A stretch of 13,614 nucleotides of DNA from Treponema sp. UBA4319 (GTDB lineage: Bacteria; Spirochaetota; Spirochaetia; Treponematales; Treponemataceae), in NCBI GenBank assembly GCA_002393865.1, contig DGUD01000124.1, forward strand, positions 1 through 13,614, read 5' to 3'. The notes beneath the pieces are model-generated. The model made no database searches and was not told the origin of the DNA. It worked only from the letters and a program-made list of their open reading frames with translations. Below are positions 6,882-13,614 of this stretch, one piece after another (position 1 is the first letter of the stretch; every line of letters begins with the position of its first letter). The position numbers and the translations under genes are program-made.

Positions 6882-7595
6882 ATGGACTACACATACCTGG
6901 TATTCGTTCTTCCGGCGGTCATTCTCAGCATGATTGCGTCATACATGGTAAAGCAGCGCTTTTCCCGCTACAATCAGGTGATAAGCAGGAAAGGCATAAC
7001 GGGGGCGCAGGCTGCCGAGCTGCTGCTGCGTGCCAACGGCATTGCTGACGTGGGAATCGCACGCACCGGCGGCTCCCTGACGGACAACTACAATCCCGGC
7101 ACAAAAATCCTGAGCCTGAGCGACAGCACATACGCAAGCACGTCCATTGCCGCGATAGGGGTCGCCGCGCACGAGACGGGGCACGCCATTCAGCACCATG
7201 TGGGCTACAGTCCCCTCGCGCTGCGCAGCACGCTCGTTCCCGTCGCGAATATCGGCTCCCGCTTTGGACCGACCATGGCGGTGCTCGGCATCATATTCAG
7301 CGCGTCCGCCCAGTCAGGCGGCATGCTCGCCCTCGCGCAGCTGGTAACCGACATAGGGCTCGTCCTCTTTGCCGGCGCGGTGCTTTTTTACATCATCACG
7401 CTTCCGGTGGAATTTGACGCGTCGCGGCGGGCGCTGAAGATATTGGGCGAGACCGGCACGCTGGATGCGGAGGAGCTTTCCGGCGTGCGCAAGGTGCTGT
7501 GGGCGGCGGCGATGACCTATGTCGCTTCCGCGCTCACCGCCATCGGGAACCTTGTGCGGCTCATCGTGCTGAGCGGAAGGCGGAACCGCCGCTAG
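6882..7595 (+). CDS. yugP: YugP-type membrane zinc metallopeptidase
   Basis: A 237-aa protein of the YugP / Zn-peptidase 2 family, inner-membrane metallopeptidases of largely unknown substrate. An N-terminal helix (about 4-22) is followed by the conserved KQRFSRYNQV region, a small domain with DNYNPGTKILSLSDSTY, the zinc motif HETGH (H97, E98, H101), helices at about 128-150 and 153-174, and the probable third ligand E177 in PVEFDASRRA. A final helix lies near 205-230. The length matches the family (about 225-235 aa). The start fits the family's N-terminus, but there is no Shine-Dalgarno sequence: only GAG about 12 nt upstream. The gene stands alone between the five-gene operon and a convergent operon, 48 nt from the latter's end. 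Active by motif; substrate not inferable. Confidence 0.92.
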   Translation: MDYTYLVFVLPAVILSMIASYMVKQRFSRYNQVISRKGITGAQAAELLLRANGIADVGIARTGGSLTDNYNPGTKILSLSDSTYASTSIAAIGVAAHETGHAIQHHVGYSPLALRSTLVPVANIGSRFGPTMAVLGIIFSASAQSGGMLALAQLVTDIGLVLFAGAVLFYIITLPVEFDASRRALKILGETGTLDAEELSGVRKVLWAAAMTYVASALTAIGNLVRLIVLSGRRNRR

Positions 7596-7643
7596 CTGCC
7601 GCCCGCGCCCGCATTTTTTGCCGCGGGAGCAGGGGAGCTTTCC

Positions 7644-8213
7644 CTACGATTCGTAGGTGCGCAGGATGTTTTCCGCGGTGAGCAGGCGCGTCTGCCGCAA
7701 ATCCATGCTCTGCTTTTCGATATAGTGCTGGGCCTGTGGCTCCGTCATCTTGAGCACCTGGATGAGTATGAGCTTTGCCCGGTCAACGATGCGGATTTCT
7801 TCGATTTTTTTCTGGAGCCGCTGGTTCTCGTCCTCCAGCTTCATCACGCGCCTGCGGGCTGCCGTCAGCAGCTTGACTCCCTGATAGAAGAAGTCGGAGG
7901 AAATCGGCTTTGGCAGCGCGAATACGCCGTAATCCTCCACGCAGGCGCTTACCTCCAGCACGTCCGGTGCGTCCACGATGAGGATGATTCCGGCGGTCGT
8001 TTTTTCTGACGCCGTGATGGACAAATCCGTCCCGCTCTCGTCCGGGAGCGGTGCATCGATGATAACGAGGTCGAAATCCATCTCGGTGATGGAGCGGCGG
8101 GCTTCCGCCCCGCTCTGGCTTGTCACAATCCTGCCGAACGGTTCGGAGCGCAGCAGGTCGGAGACGATGCCCATCGTCGAGCTGGTATTGCTGACAATCA
8201 ACACATTGTCCAT
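7644..8213 (-). CDS. ANTAR-domain response regulator linked to glutamine synthetase
   Basis: A 189-aa RNA-binding antitermination-type regulator. Residues 1-108 form a receiver-like domain, 113-140 a coiled coil (KLEDENQRLQKKIEEIR), and about 131-186 an ANTAR domain (VDRAKLILIQVLKMTEPQAQHYIE). The receiver is degenerate: D53 and K102 (LPKP) are present, but the N-terminal acidic pair that binds Mg is replaced by S8-N9, so control by phosphorylation is doubtful. ATG at 8213 is 5 nt after the glutamine synthetase stop, with GGAGAG about 11 nt upstream inside the preceding gene; the upstream in-frame ATG at 8249 lies within that gene. Clostridial glutamine synthetase genes are often followed by this regulator type (NitR-like), suggesting nitrogen-responsive antitermination. 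Its RNA target was not identified. Confidence 0.88.
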   Translation of the reverse strand: MDNVLIVSNTSSTMGIVSDLLRSEPFGRIVTSQSGAEARRSITEMDFDLVIIDAPLPDESGTDLSITASEKTTAGIILIVDAPDVLEVSACVEDYGVFALPKPISSDFFYQGVKLLTAARRRVMKLEDENQRLQKKIEEIRIVDRAKLILIQVLKMTEPQAQHYIEKQSMDLRQTRLLTAENILRTYES

Positions 8214-8218
8214 CTGAA

Positions 8219-9484
8219 TCAAATCTCTCCGAAGCGGGGATCCTCGCACGCAGTTTTGAAGCGGATAAAGGACTTGAGCGTCTGTTCGGGAATGATGCCC
8301 TTTACAAAGCTGCTCTCTTCCGCAAGGGCAAGCGCCTCCTGCAAGGAGGAAGGAAGCCGCTCGATGCCGCGCAGCACGTCTTCCGGCGCGTCAAAAAGAT
8401 TAAGGTCGTGCGCCGGGGGGAGCGGCCGCCGCTGCCCGATGCCCTCCATACCGGCGGCGACAATCAGCGCGAGCGCAAGGTACTGGTTGCAGCTGGGGTC
8501 GGGGGAGCGCAGCTCTATGCGGACGGATTCTCCCTTTGCGGCGGGGACGCGGATAAGCTGGCTGCGGTTCTGGGACGACCAGCTGACGTACGCCGGAGCC
8601 TCAAAGACGCCGAGCCGCCGGTACGACTGCGGCAGCGGATTCAGGAACGCGGTGATTTCCCTGATGCGGTACAGTATGCCCGCTATAAAAGACTGTGCCT
8701 CCGGGGTATCGCGGCCAAAAAGGTTCTCCCCGTCCTTGTGGAGGGAAAGATTCACATGCAGCCCGCTCCCCGCCTCTTCCGGGAGCGGCTTGGGCAAAAA
8801 GGACGCAAAGAGGCCGTCCTGCGCCGCCACCGTCTTTACGGCGGTCTTAAAGGTTGCAAAGTTGTCGGCCGCCTGCATCAGGCTGCTGTACTTGAAATCT
8901 ATCTCGTTCTGCCCCGGCCCGGTCTCATGGTGGCTCGTCTGCGGCTCTATGCCCATGCGCTCCAGCGTCAGCACGATGTCGCGGCGCACGTTCTCGCCCT
9001 TGTCCAGCGGCGCAAGGTCGCAGTAGCCCGCCCTGTCCTGCGGCTCCAGCGTGGGGAATCCTTTTTCGTCCAGCTTGAAAAGATAGAATTCGCACTCCGT
9101 GCCGACCTGCACGTCAAAGCCCTGCTGCTTTGTCCGGGCGTCGACCTGCTGCAGGATGCGCCGCACATCCCCCTCAAAGGGTGTGCCGTCCGGGTAGCGG
9201 ATGTTGCAGTACAGCCGGGCGACTCTTCCCTGCTGGGGGCGCCACGGCAGCACGGAAAGCGTCGCCGCGTCAGGAAAGAGGAACAAATCGCTCCGCTCCG
9301 TGTTCAGAAAACCTTTTACGGCGCTCGCATCAAAGGAGATGCCGTCCTCAAAGGCTTTGCGTAGGACGGACGGCTGCACGGAAATGCTCTTGGTGCTGCC
9401 AAAGATATCGGTAAAGAAAAGCTTGATGAACTTTACGTCGTTCTCGGAGACATACTGAAGGACTTCTTTCTGCGTGTATTCCAT
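8219..9484 (-). CDS. glnA: Type I glutamine synthetase
   Basis: A 421-aa cytoplasmic glutamine synthetase (glutamate + ammonia + ATP to glutamine), expected to form a dodecamer. The N-terminal beta-grasp domain carries FTDIFGS and FDASAVKGF with D52. The catalytic domain has GTECEFYLF (E130, E132), HHETGPGQNEIDF (E187, E194), GSGLHVNLSL (H243), FEAPAYVSWSSQNRSQLIRVP and RIELRSPDPSCNQY (R324 region). It is shorter than enterobacterial GlnA (469 aa). The adenylylation loop reads DLNLFDAP, with phenylalanine where adenylylated enzymes have tyrosine, so control by adenylylation is unlikely. ATG 9484 is 5 nt after the glmS stop, with GGTGGAG at the end of glmS as ribosome binding site; a longer frame to 9619 lies inside glmS. 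It is followed by the ANTAR regulator. Confidence 0.95.
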   Translation of the reverse strand: MEYTQKEVLQYVSENDVKFIKLFFTDIFGSTKSISVQPSVLRKAFEDGISFDASAVKGFLNTERSDLFLFPDAATLSVLPWRPQQGRVARLYCNIRYPDGTPFEGDVRRILQQVDARTKQQGFDVQVGTECEFYLFKLDEKGFPTLEPQDRAGYCDLAPLDKGENVRRDIVLTLERMGIEPQTSHHETGPGQNEIDFKYSSLMQAADNFATFKTAVKTVAAQDGLFASFLPKPLPEEAGSGLHVNLSLHKDGENLFGRDTPEAQSFIAGILYRIREITAFLNPLPQSYRRLGVFEAPAYVSWSSQNRSQLIRVPAAKGESVRIELRSPDPSCNQYLALALIVAAGMEGIGQRRPLPPAHDLNLFDAPEDVLRGIERLPSSLQEALALAEESSFVKGIIPEQTLKSFIRFKTACEDPRFGEI

Positions 9485-9489
9485 GGCGC

Positions 9490-11334
9490 TCACTCCACCG
9501 TCACCGATTTTGCAAGGTTGCGCGGCTTGTCGGGGTCGATGCCCCGGTGGACTGCGCAATAATAGGCAAAGAGCTGAGCCGGAATGATGGTGAGCAGTGA
9601 CGCAATCTCCGGGGAGCACGGCGGAATCCTGAAGACCTCGTCGGTCTTGCCCTCAAAGACGCCCTGGCTGTCCGGGGTGATGACGAGCACCGTTGCGCCC
9701 CGGCTTTTGACTTCCACCATGTTGGAGCCGATTTTGTCGTACAGCGCAGGCTCGCTGGCGATGGCGACCACCAGCGTCTGGCGGTCTATCAGCGCGATGG
9801 GGCCATGCTTGAGCTCACCGGCGGCAAAGGCCTCGGAATGCATGTAGCTGACTTCCTTGAGCTTGAGCGCGCTTTCCAGCGAGGTCGCGCTGTCAGCCTG
9901 CCGCCCGATGTAAAAGATTTTGTCCTTGTTGAACTGGCGGCTCGCAAATTTCTGGATGATGTCCTTGCCGTCCAGAATCTGCTGGATTTTGCCGGGAATC
10001 TCCTCCAGCTCGCACAGCAGGCGGCTGGCAGCGGCGGCATCCAGCGTTCCCCGCAGGGTTCCGGCGCTGATTGCCAGCAGAAAGAGGCAGAGCAGCTGCG
10101 TCGTGTACGCCTTGGTGGACGCGACCGCAATCTCAGGCCCTGCCAGCGTGTAGATGACATCGTCGGCCTCGCGGCTTACGGTGGAGCCGACACAGTTTGT
10201 GATGGCGACAACCTTCAGGCCGTTCTGCCTGGCGAGCCGCAGCGCGCTCAGCGTGTCGGCGGTCTCCCCCGACTGGCTTATAACGATAAAGATGTCGTCC
10301 TTCTCAAGGATGGGGTTCCGGTAGCGGAATTCGGAGGCGACGTCCACATCCACCTTCATGCGGGCAATGCGCTCAAAGGCGTACTTTGCGACGACCCCTG
10401 CATGGTATGCGGTACCACACGCGGTGATGACGACGCGACTCGCCTTGCGCCACGCATCGTCCATGCTGCATTCCTCAAAATGCACGCCTGCGGGCGCACC
10501 GTTCTTGTCTTTTACGATGCGCGGCCGCATGGTATCGGTGATGCCCTTCGGCTGCTCGTGAATCTCCTTTATCATAAAGTGGGGCCAGCCGCCTTTTTCC
10601 GCCGCGTCGATGTCCCAGTCCACGTGGCTCGGCTCCTTGATGATGCGCTCGCCCTCAAAATTGAACAAATCCACGTGGTCTGCGTACAGGACGGCGATTT
10701 CCTTCTCGCCAAGGTAGCAGACTTCCCGTGTATGCGCAAGGAGCGCCGGAACGTCGGATGCAATGAAATTCTCGCCGTCGCCAAGCCCCACGACCAGCGG
10801 GCTCTCTTTGCGGGCGGCGATAATCCTGTCGGGGTAATCCTTGCAGATGACACCGAGCGCATAGGAGCCTTCAAGCACCTGCAGCGTGGCGAGCACGGCG
10901 CGGAAAATGTCTTTCTCTGCCTTGTAGTTCTGGTCAAGCAGATGAACGATGACTTCGGTGTCCGTCTGGGACTTGAACACGACGCCCTTTGCCTGAAGCT
11001 TTGCCTTGATGTCGGCATAATTCTCTATGATGCCGTTGTGGACGATTGAGATGCTCCCGTCCATATTCGTATGGGGATGGCTGTTTGTGTCGCTCGGTTC
11101 CCCGTGTGTCGCCCAGCGCGTATGCCCGATGCCGAGATGGCCTTCCACAAATTCCTTGGTGAGCTTGGCCTCCAGGTACTTGATGGCGCCCTTTACCTTG
11201 CGGACGACGATATCCTGCCCGTCGTACACAGCAATGCCGGCGCTGTCGTAACCGCGGTACTCAAGCTTCTTAAGCCCCTCTATCAGGATGGGCGTCACGT
11301 TTTTCAGCCCGATATATCCGACGATTCCACACAT
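9490..11334 (-). CDS. glmS: Glutamine--fructose-6-phosphate aminotransferase
   Basis: A 614-aa cytoplasmic enzyme making glucosamine-6-phosphate from fructose-6-phosphate and glutamine, the entry to peptidoglycan amino sugars. The class II glutamine amidotransferase domain begins MCGIVGYIG; C2 becomes the N-terminal nucleophile after methionine removal. Two SIS domains follow, with CGTAYHAG, SEFRYR and SQSGETADTLSALR in the first and the family's C-terminus PRNLAKSVTVE at the end. The length matches GlmS (about 600-615 aa). The start is fixed by the catalytic cysteine; GGGAGG (11343-11348) precedes it, and the frame's 30-codon upstream extension overlaps the promoter. It is the first gene of an operon with glutamine synthetase and the ANTAR regulator. 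No glmS ribozyme was seen in the short leader. Confidence 0.97.
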   Translation of the reverse strand: MCGIVGYIGLKNVTPILIEGLKKLEYRGYDSAGIAVYDGQDIVVRKVKGAIKYLEAKLTKEFVEGHLGIGHTRWATHGEPSDTNSHPHTNMDGSISIVHNGIIENYADIKAKLQAKGVVFKSQTDTEVIVHLLDQNYKAEKDIFRAVLATLQVLEGSYALGVICKDYPDRIIAARKESPLVVGLGDGENFIASDVPALLAHTREVCYLGEKEIAVLYADHVDLFNFEGERIIKEPSHVDWDIDAAEKGGWPHFMIKEIHEQPKGITDTMRPRIVKDKNGAPAGVHFEECSMDDAWRKASRVVITACGTAYHAGVVAKYAFERIARMKVDVDVASEFRYRNPILEKDDIFIVISQSGETADTLSALRLARQNGLKVVAITNCVGSTVSREADDVIYTLAGPEIAVASTKAYTTQLLCLFLLAISAGTLRGTLDAAAASRLLCELEEIPGKIQQILDGKDIIQKFASRQFNKDKIFYIGRQADSATSLESALKLKEVSYMHSEAFAAGELKHGPIALIDRQTLVVAIASEPALYDKIGSNMVEVKSRGATVLVITPDSQGVFEGKTDEVFRIPPCSPEIASLLTIIPAQLFAYYCAVHRGIDPDKPRNLAKSVTVE

Positions 11335-11357
11335 ATACAGTTCCTCCCGTTCATCAG

Positions 11358-11386
11358 ATGATACACTATTTTTGCCTGAATGAAAA
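11358..11386 (-). promoter_or_regulatory. Probable promoter of the glmS-glnA-ANTAR operon
   Basis: On the minus strand TTTTCA (11386-11381), a 17-nt spacer and TATCAT (11363-11358). Transcription would begin near 11351, leaving a leader of under 20 nt that contains little more than the Shine-Dalgarno sequence GGGAGG. The -35 is a weak match (4 of 6), the -10 good (5 of 6). Confidence 0.5.
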
Positions 11387-11410
11387 TAGAAGCAAGCTTG
11401 AGAATGGGGG

Positions 11411-11851
11411 CAGCAAGCAAACAAAAAAATACGCTTCCGGCGGGAGTGGTATCGGATTCCGGCGGCAGAAGGCTACCCTGCAAACGGCGCTCCCGCAGGA
11501 AGAGCAGCCCTCCTGTTAGCAAAGCGTTTCCCCTGCAAACAAAAAAATGCGCTCCCGGCGGGAAACCTCCTGGCACCGCTGGTTGTATCGCTGCGCGCTA
11601 CAAAGGCGGCGCCGGGCGGTTTTTCGCCTCCGCGCATTTTTTTATGCTGAATCTGTCTGCGCGCCCTGCCAGCAAAACAATTGCCCGGCGGCAGGAAGCT
11701 GCCCTGTAGCAAGGAAACCCTTCTGTAAACAAAAAATGCGCGCGGCCTAAACTGTGTCTGCCACAGCCCGCGCTCCCAGTTGGCAGTGCGATTTCTCTGC
11801 CACCAACCACCTCTCCTGTAGCAAAGCATCCCCCCACCAAACAAAAAGGGC
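11411..11851 (-). repeat. Cluster of degenerate direct repeats between glmS and the terminator
   Basis: This gene-free stretch is built of related units. In plus-strand form the core is CTGTAGCAAAG, then about 10 nt rich in C, then GCAAACAAAAAAATGCGC and CTCCCGGCGGGA. The clearest copies are 11511-11552, 11702-11742 and 11814-11851, and a partial one at 11417-11445. Positions 11417-11445 and 11535-11563 agree at 27 of 29 bases. A further copy lacking the A-run lies near 11473-11500. The last copy runs into the terminator at 11848. Several open frames cross it on both strands, but none has a ribosome binding site or a recognisable product. Confidence 0.75.
11533..11652 (-). repeat. Intergenic inverted-repeat element, copy B
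   Basis: Read on the minus strand it starts ATTCAGCATAAAAAAATGCGC, continues through GGAGGCGAAAAACCGCCCGG, has a central dyad TTGTA/TACAA, and ends GGGAGCGCATTTTTTTGTTT. This follows the order of copy A at 92-216 almost base for base in the left arm, with the same T-rich right arm. The two copies are therefore in opposite orientation. It is embedded in the direct-repeat cluster. Confidence 0.75.
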
Positions 11852-11874
11852 AGCTCGGTAGAACCGAGCCGCCC
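11841..11874 (-). terminator. Intrinsic terminator of the outer-membrane protein gene
   Basis: On the minus strand GGGCGGCTCGGT pairs with ACCGAGCTGCCC (11874-11848; one G-U pair in RNA) around a 3-nt loop, followed by TTTTTGTTT. It lies 47 nt after the stop codon at 11921. The plus strand also gives a hairpin followed by CCCTTTCTT, so it may work weakly in both directions. Confidence 0.88.
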
Positions 11875-11920
11875 TTTCTTCCTAGGCTTTCCTAGCTACA
11901 CGTTGCCGTGCGCGCCGGGA

Positions 11921-13614
11921 TTAGCGGAAGTTGTAGGTCCAGCTGACCGGGAACTTGAAGAACCAGTCGCCGGAGATGTTGTCGGCCGTTGAATCGACAT
12001 AGTAGTCGTTGGCTGCGGTCGGCAGGTAGGTGATGGCGGCAGACGCGTTGAACACGTTGTTGCCGGCGGTGAAGCTGATAGACGGCTGCACGCTGACGAC
12101 CATGGCCGCTGAGTAGCCTGCCCAGTCGGTGTTCTCGCCCTTCAGACCGCGGCCCTCGTTCGCAGAAACCTCTTTCTTGTAGTTGTTCGCGAGCTTCCAG
12201 TCGGAGTTTGCGAAGCGGTACAGTGAGGCACCGTTGTTCTTGATTCTCCAGGCGTTGTCTGAGCCACCAGCCAAGAATGACTGAGCGAAGTCGGGGTCGG
12301 TAACCAAATCTTTCTTGCCAGTACCACTACCTGCGACATTGTAGGCATTGCCCTCAGAGTCGTTCCAGCTGAGCTGGGTGCCGAAGTCCATCGCAAGACC
12401 GGCCTTGACGCCGAGGTTCACGCGGCCGGGAACCAGAGCGTAGCCGAGGTTCAGGCCTGCATACATATCGTACACGGACTGGTTCTGGAAGAAGTTGAAC
12501 GCAGCCTCAGCACCGATGTTGAAGTTGCTGATGTAGTAGGTCGCCCAGAGCTGCGCCACGTGCTGACCGAAGAGGCCGAACATCGGGTCGACGCTGTCCA
12601 GACCGAAGAAGTCGATGCCGAGGCTCGCACCCTGCGCCTGGCGGTTGAAGGTGTAGCCCAGACCAATCGTCAGGTTCTGGATGGCGGTAATCTTGCCGTA
12701 GACGCCGACCTGCGTGTTGTTCGCGTCGAGGATGTCATTCCACGTAGCGCCGATAGTGAACAGGTTCTTGAAGTTGTAGTCGGCGCCCAGCTTGAGCTGG
12801 AACTTGACCTTGGTCGCGCCGTCCTGCTTGCCGTTCACGAGGTGAGTCGCGATGAACGGCCAGCCAGCCTTCGGTGTTCTCCAAGCCTCCAGAGCTTTGT
12901 AATATGCCACCAAAGCCTCGTTATACGCAGCATCGGTCGCATACTTGGGATTACCATTCGCATCCTTGTCGTTACGACCAGGCATTACCGGTGCAGCTCC
13001 ACTATGGTCGGTGTGATCCTCATCCTCTGCGTTGAGCATATCCGGCTTGCTGTAGTAGTCGATTGTGAACGGCAGTGATGCCGCGAGGCGCAGCCCCTGG
13101 ATCGGCTTGAGCAGGAGGGTAAGACCGTCTGAGCCGAGCTTGGCTGAGTCGTAGGTGCCGCCCTGAACCGGACCGCCCATCCAGCCGGCGATGCCGTAGC
13201 TCTCGTGCAGACCAATCTCAAGGAAGTCGAACGGGGTGAAGTGGAAGTTCCAGTCGAGACCGTCATAGAAGATGCCGGTGTCGTCTGAGTTCAGACCGTC
13301 GCGGTCGAAGTTGGTGACCCAGTTATTGCCGTAGTTGGCGGTTCCCCATTTACCAGCTGCGCTAGAGCCGTTGTTGCCCCATGACCAGAAGTTCTCGCTG
13401 TTCGGCTCGCCAATCTTCACCTTGGGGGCGAAGGAGAAGCCGAGCAGGTCGCTGTTGTAGCCGACGGCGAACTTGTTCACGAGACCGCCGAACTCTGAGT
13501 TCCACTCGTAGCAGTCACGAGCATGGTTGTCAGATGATGTATTGTGAGCCTTCACGAGGTCAGATGACAGCGTATAAGAGAATGTCATTCCCTCGGGAAG
13601 ATTGTAATCGGCAC
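11921..13614 (-). CDS. Large outer-membrane beta-barrel protein, 5' end outside the window
   Basis: At least 564 residues; the frame stays open to the window edge (ADYNLPEGMTFSYTLSS precedes the first in-window ATG at 13588), so that ATG is internal and the true start and signal peptide are missing. The sequence alternates hydrophobic and polar residues in strand-length blocks such as LFTIGATWNDILDANNTQ, LTIGLGYTFNRQAQGASLG and FNIGAEAAFNFF, typical of a porin-like barrel, and ends PVSWTYNFR. I cannot place it in a named treponemal family; a major-sheath-protein relationship was considered but no diagnostic feature was seen. Probable long surface loops include an acidic, Asn/Ala-rich one (12875-13036) and one at 12235-12365. 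The terminator lies just downstream, so it is the last or only gene of its transcript. Confidence 0.8.
   Translation of the reverse strand, partial: ADYNLPEGMTFSYTLSSDLVKAHNTSSDNHARDCYEWNSEFGGLVNKFAVGYNSDLLGFSFAPKVKIGEPNSENFWSWGNNGSSAAGKWGTANYGNNWVTNFDRDGLNSDDTGIFYDGLDWNFHFTPFDFLEIGLHESYGIAGWMGGPVQGGTYDSAKLGSDGLTLLLKPIQGLRLAASLPFTIDYYSKPDMLNAEDEDHTDHSGAAPVMPGRNDKDANGNPKYATDAAYNEALVAYYKALEAWRTPKAGWPFIATHLVNGKQDGATKVKFQLKLGADYNFKNLFTIGATWNDILDANNTQVGVYGKITAIQNLTIGLGYTFNRQAQGASLGIDFFGLDSVDPMFGLFGQHVAQLWATYYISNFNIGAEAAFNFFQNQSVYDMYAGLNLGYALVPGRVNLGVKAGLAMDFGTQLSWNDSEGNAYNVAGSGTGKKDLVTDPDFAQSFLAGGSDNAWRIKNNGASLYRFANSDWKLANNYKKEVSANEGRGLKGENTDWAGYSAAMVVSVQPSISFTAGNNVFNASAAITYLPTAANDYYVDSTADNISGDWFFKFPVSWTYNFR

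Noticed and set aside
7602..7627. GC-rich dyad CCCGCG/CGCGGG between the convergent genes, and a 15-bp palindrome at 7643-7657
   Set aside because: The first has no T-run after either arm and a large loop. The second has a one-base centre and overlaps the regulator's stop codon. Neither is a credible terminator.
11335..11480. glmS ribozyme or glutamine riboswitch upstream of glmS
   Set aside because: The predicted leader is under 20 nt and no conserved ribozyme or riboswitch core was recognised in the upstream repeats.
11304..11844. Minus- and plus-strand frames of 67-123 codons in the repeat cluster
   Set aside because: They translate repeat units, overlap the glmS promoter or each other, and lack start signals. 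Similar peptides arise because the DNA is repeated.
11411..11851. CRISPR array
   Set aside because: The repeats are degenerate and unevenly spaced, with no unique spacers of constant length, and no cas gene is present.
11921..13614. Assignment of the partial barrel gene to the major outer sheath protein family
   Set aside because: Only general beta-barrel features are visible. The N-terminus is missing and no diagnostic motif was recognised.

Overview
The window looks like a piece of a GC-rich spirochaete chromosome, most probably Treponema or a close relative. This is an inference. It rests on outer-membrane beta-barrel proteins, a Lol-like ABC system with long periplasmic domains, and a glutamine synthetase of the kind paired with an ANTAR regulator in clostridia and some treponemes. 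I cannot name the species. No tRNA, rRNA, CRISPR array, transposase or phage gene was seen.

Left part (about 1-6800, plus strand). A repeat-bearing leader with a very good sigma70-type promoter (228-256) precedes five co-directional genes: a LolD/MacB-type ATPase, two four-helix FtsX/LolC/E-type permeases, a periplasmic LolA-like 'outer membrane lipoprotein-sorting' protein, and a signal-peptide-bearing outer-membrane beta-barrel protein translationally coupled to it. Together they could form a complete inner-to-outer-membrane route for a lipid or lipoprotein. The most striking detail is an unusual acidic tag (consensus DDxLFGG/S). It is repeated at the mature N-terminus of the barrel protein and is also found in the periplasmic domain of the first permease. 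Both copies should face the periplasm, which suggests a shared binding partner or a docking role. This is the best candidate in the window for an undescribed system.

Middle part (6800-11400). A single YugP-type membrane zinc metallopeptidase gene (plus strand) converges on a tightly packed minus-strand operon: glmS, then a type I glutamine synthetase, then an ANTAR-domain regulator. Spacers are 5 nt each. The operon couples the largest glutamine-consuming step of cell-wall amino-sugar synthesis to glutamine supply and to a regulator with a degenerate receiver domain.

Right part (11400-13614). About 450 bp of non-coding sequence is packed with direct and inverted repeats. One copy is clearly the same element, in opposite orientation, as the one at the left edge of the window. 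A strong terminator follows, serving a large minus-strand outer-membrane beta-barrel gene whose 5' end lies outside the window. Two predicted surface loops of that protein have base composition unlike the rest of the gene.
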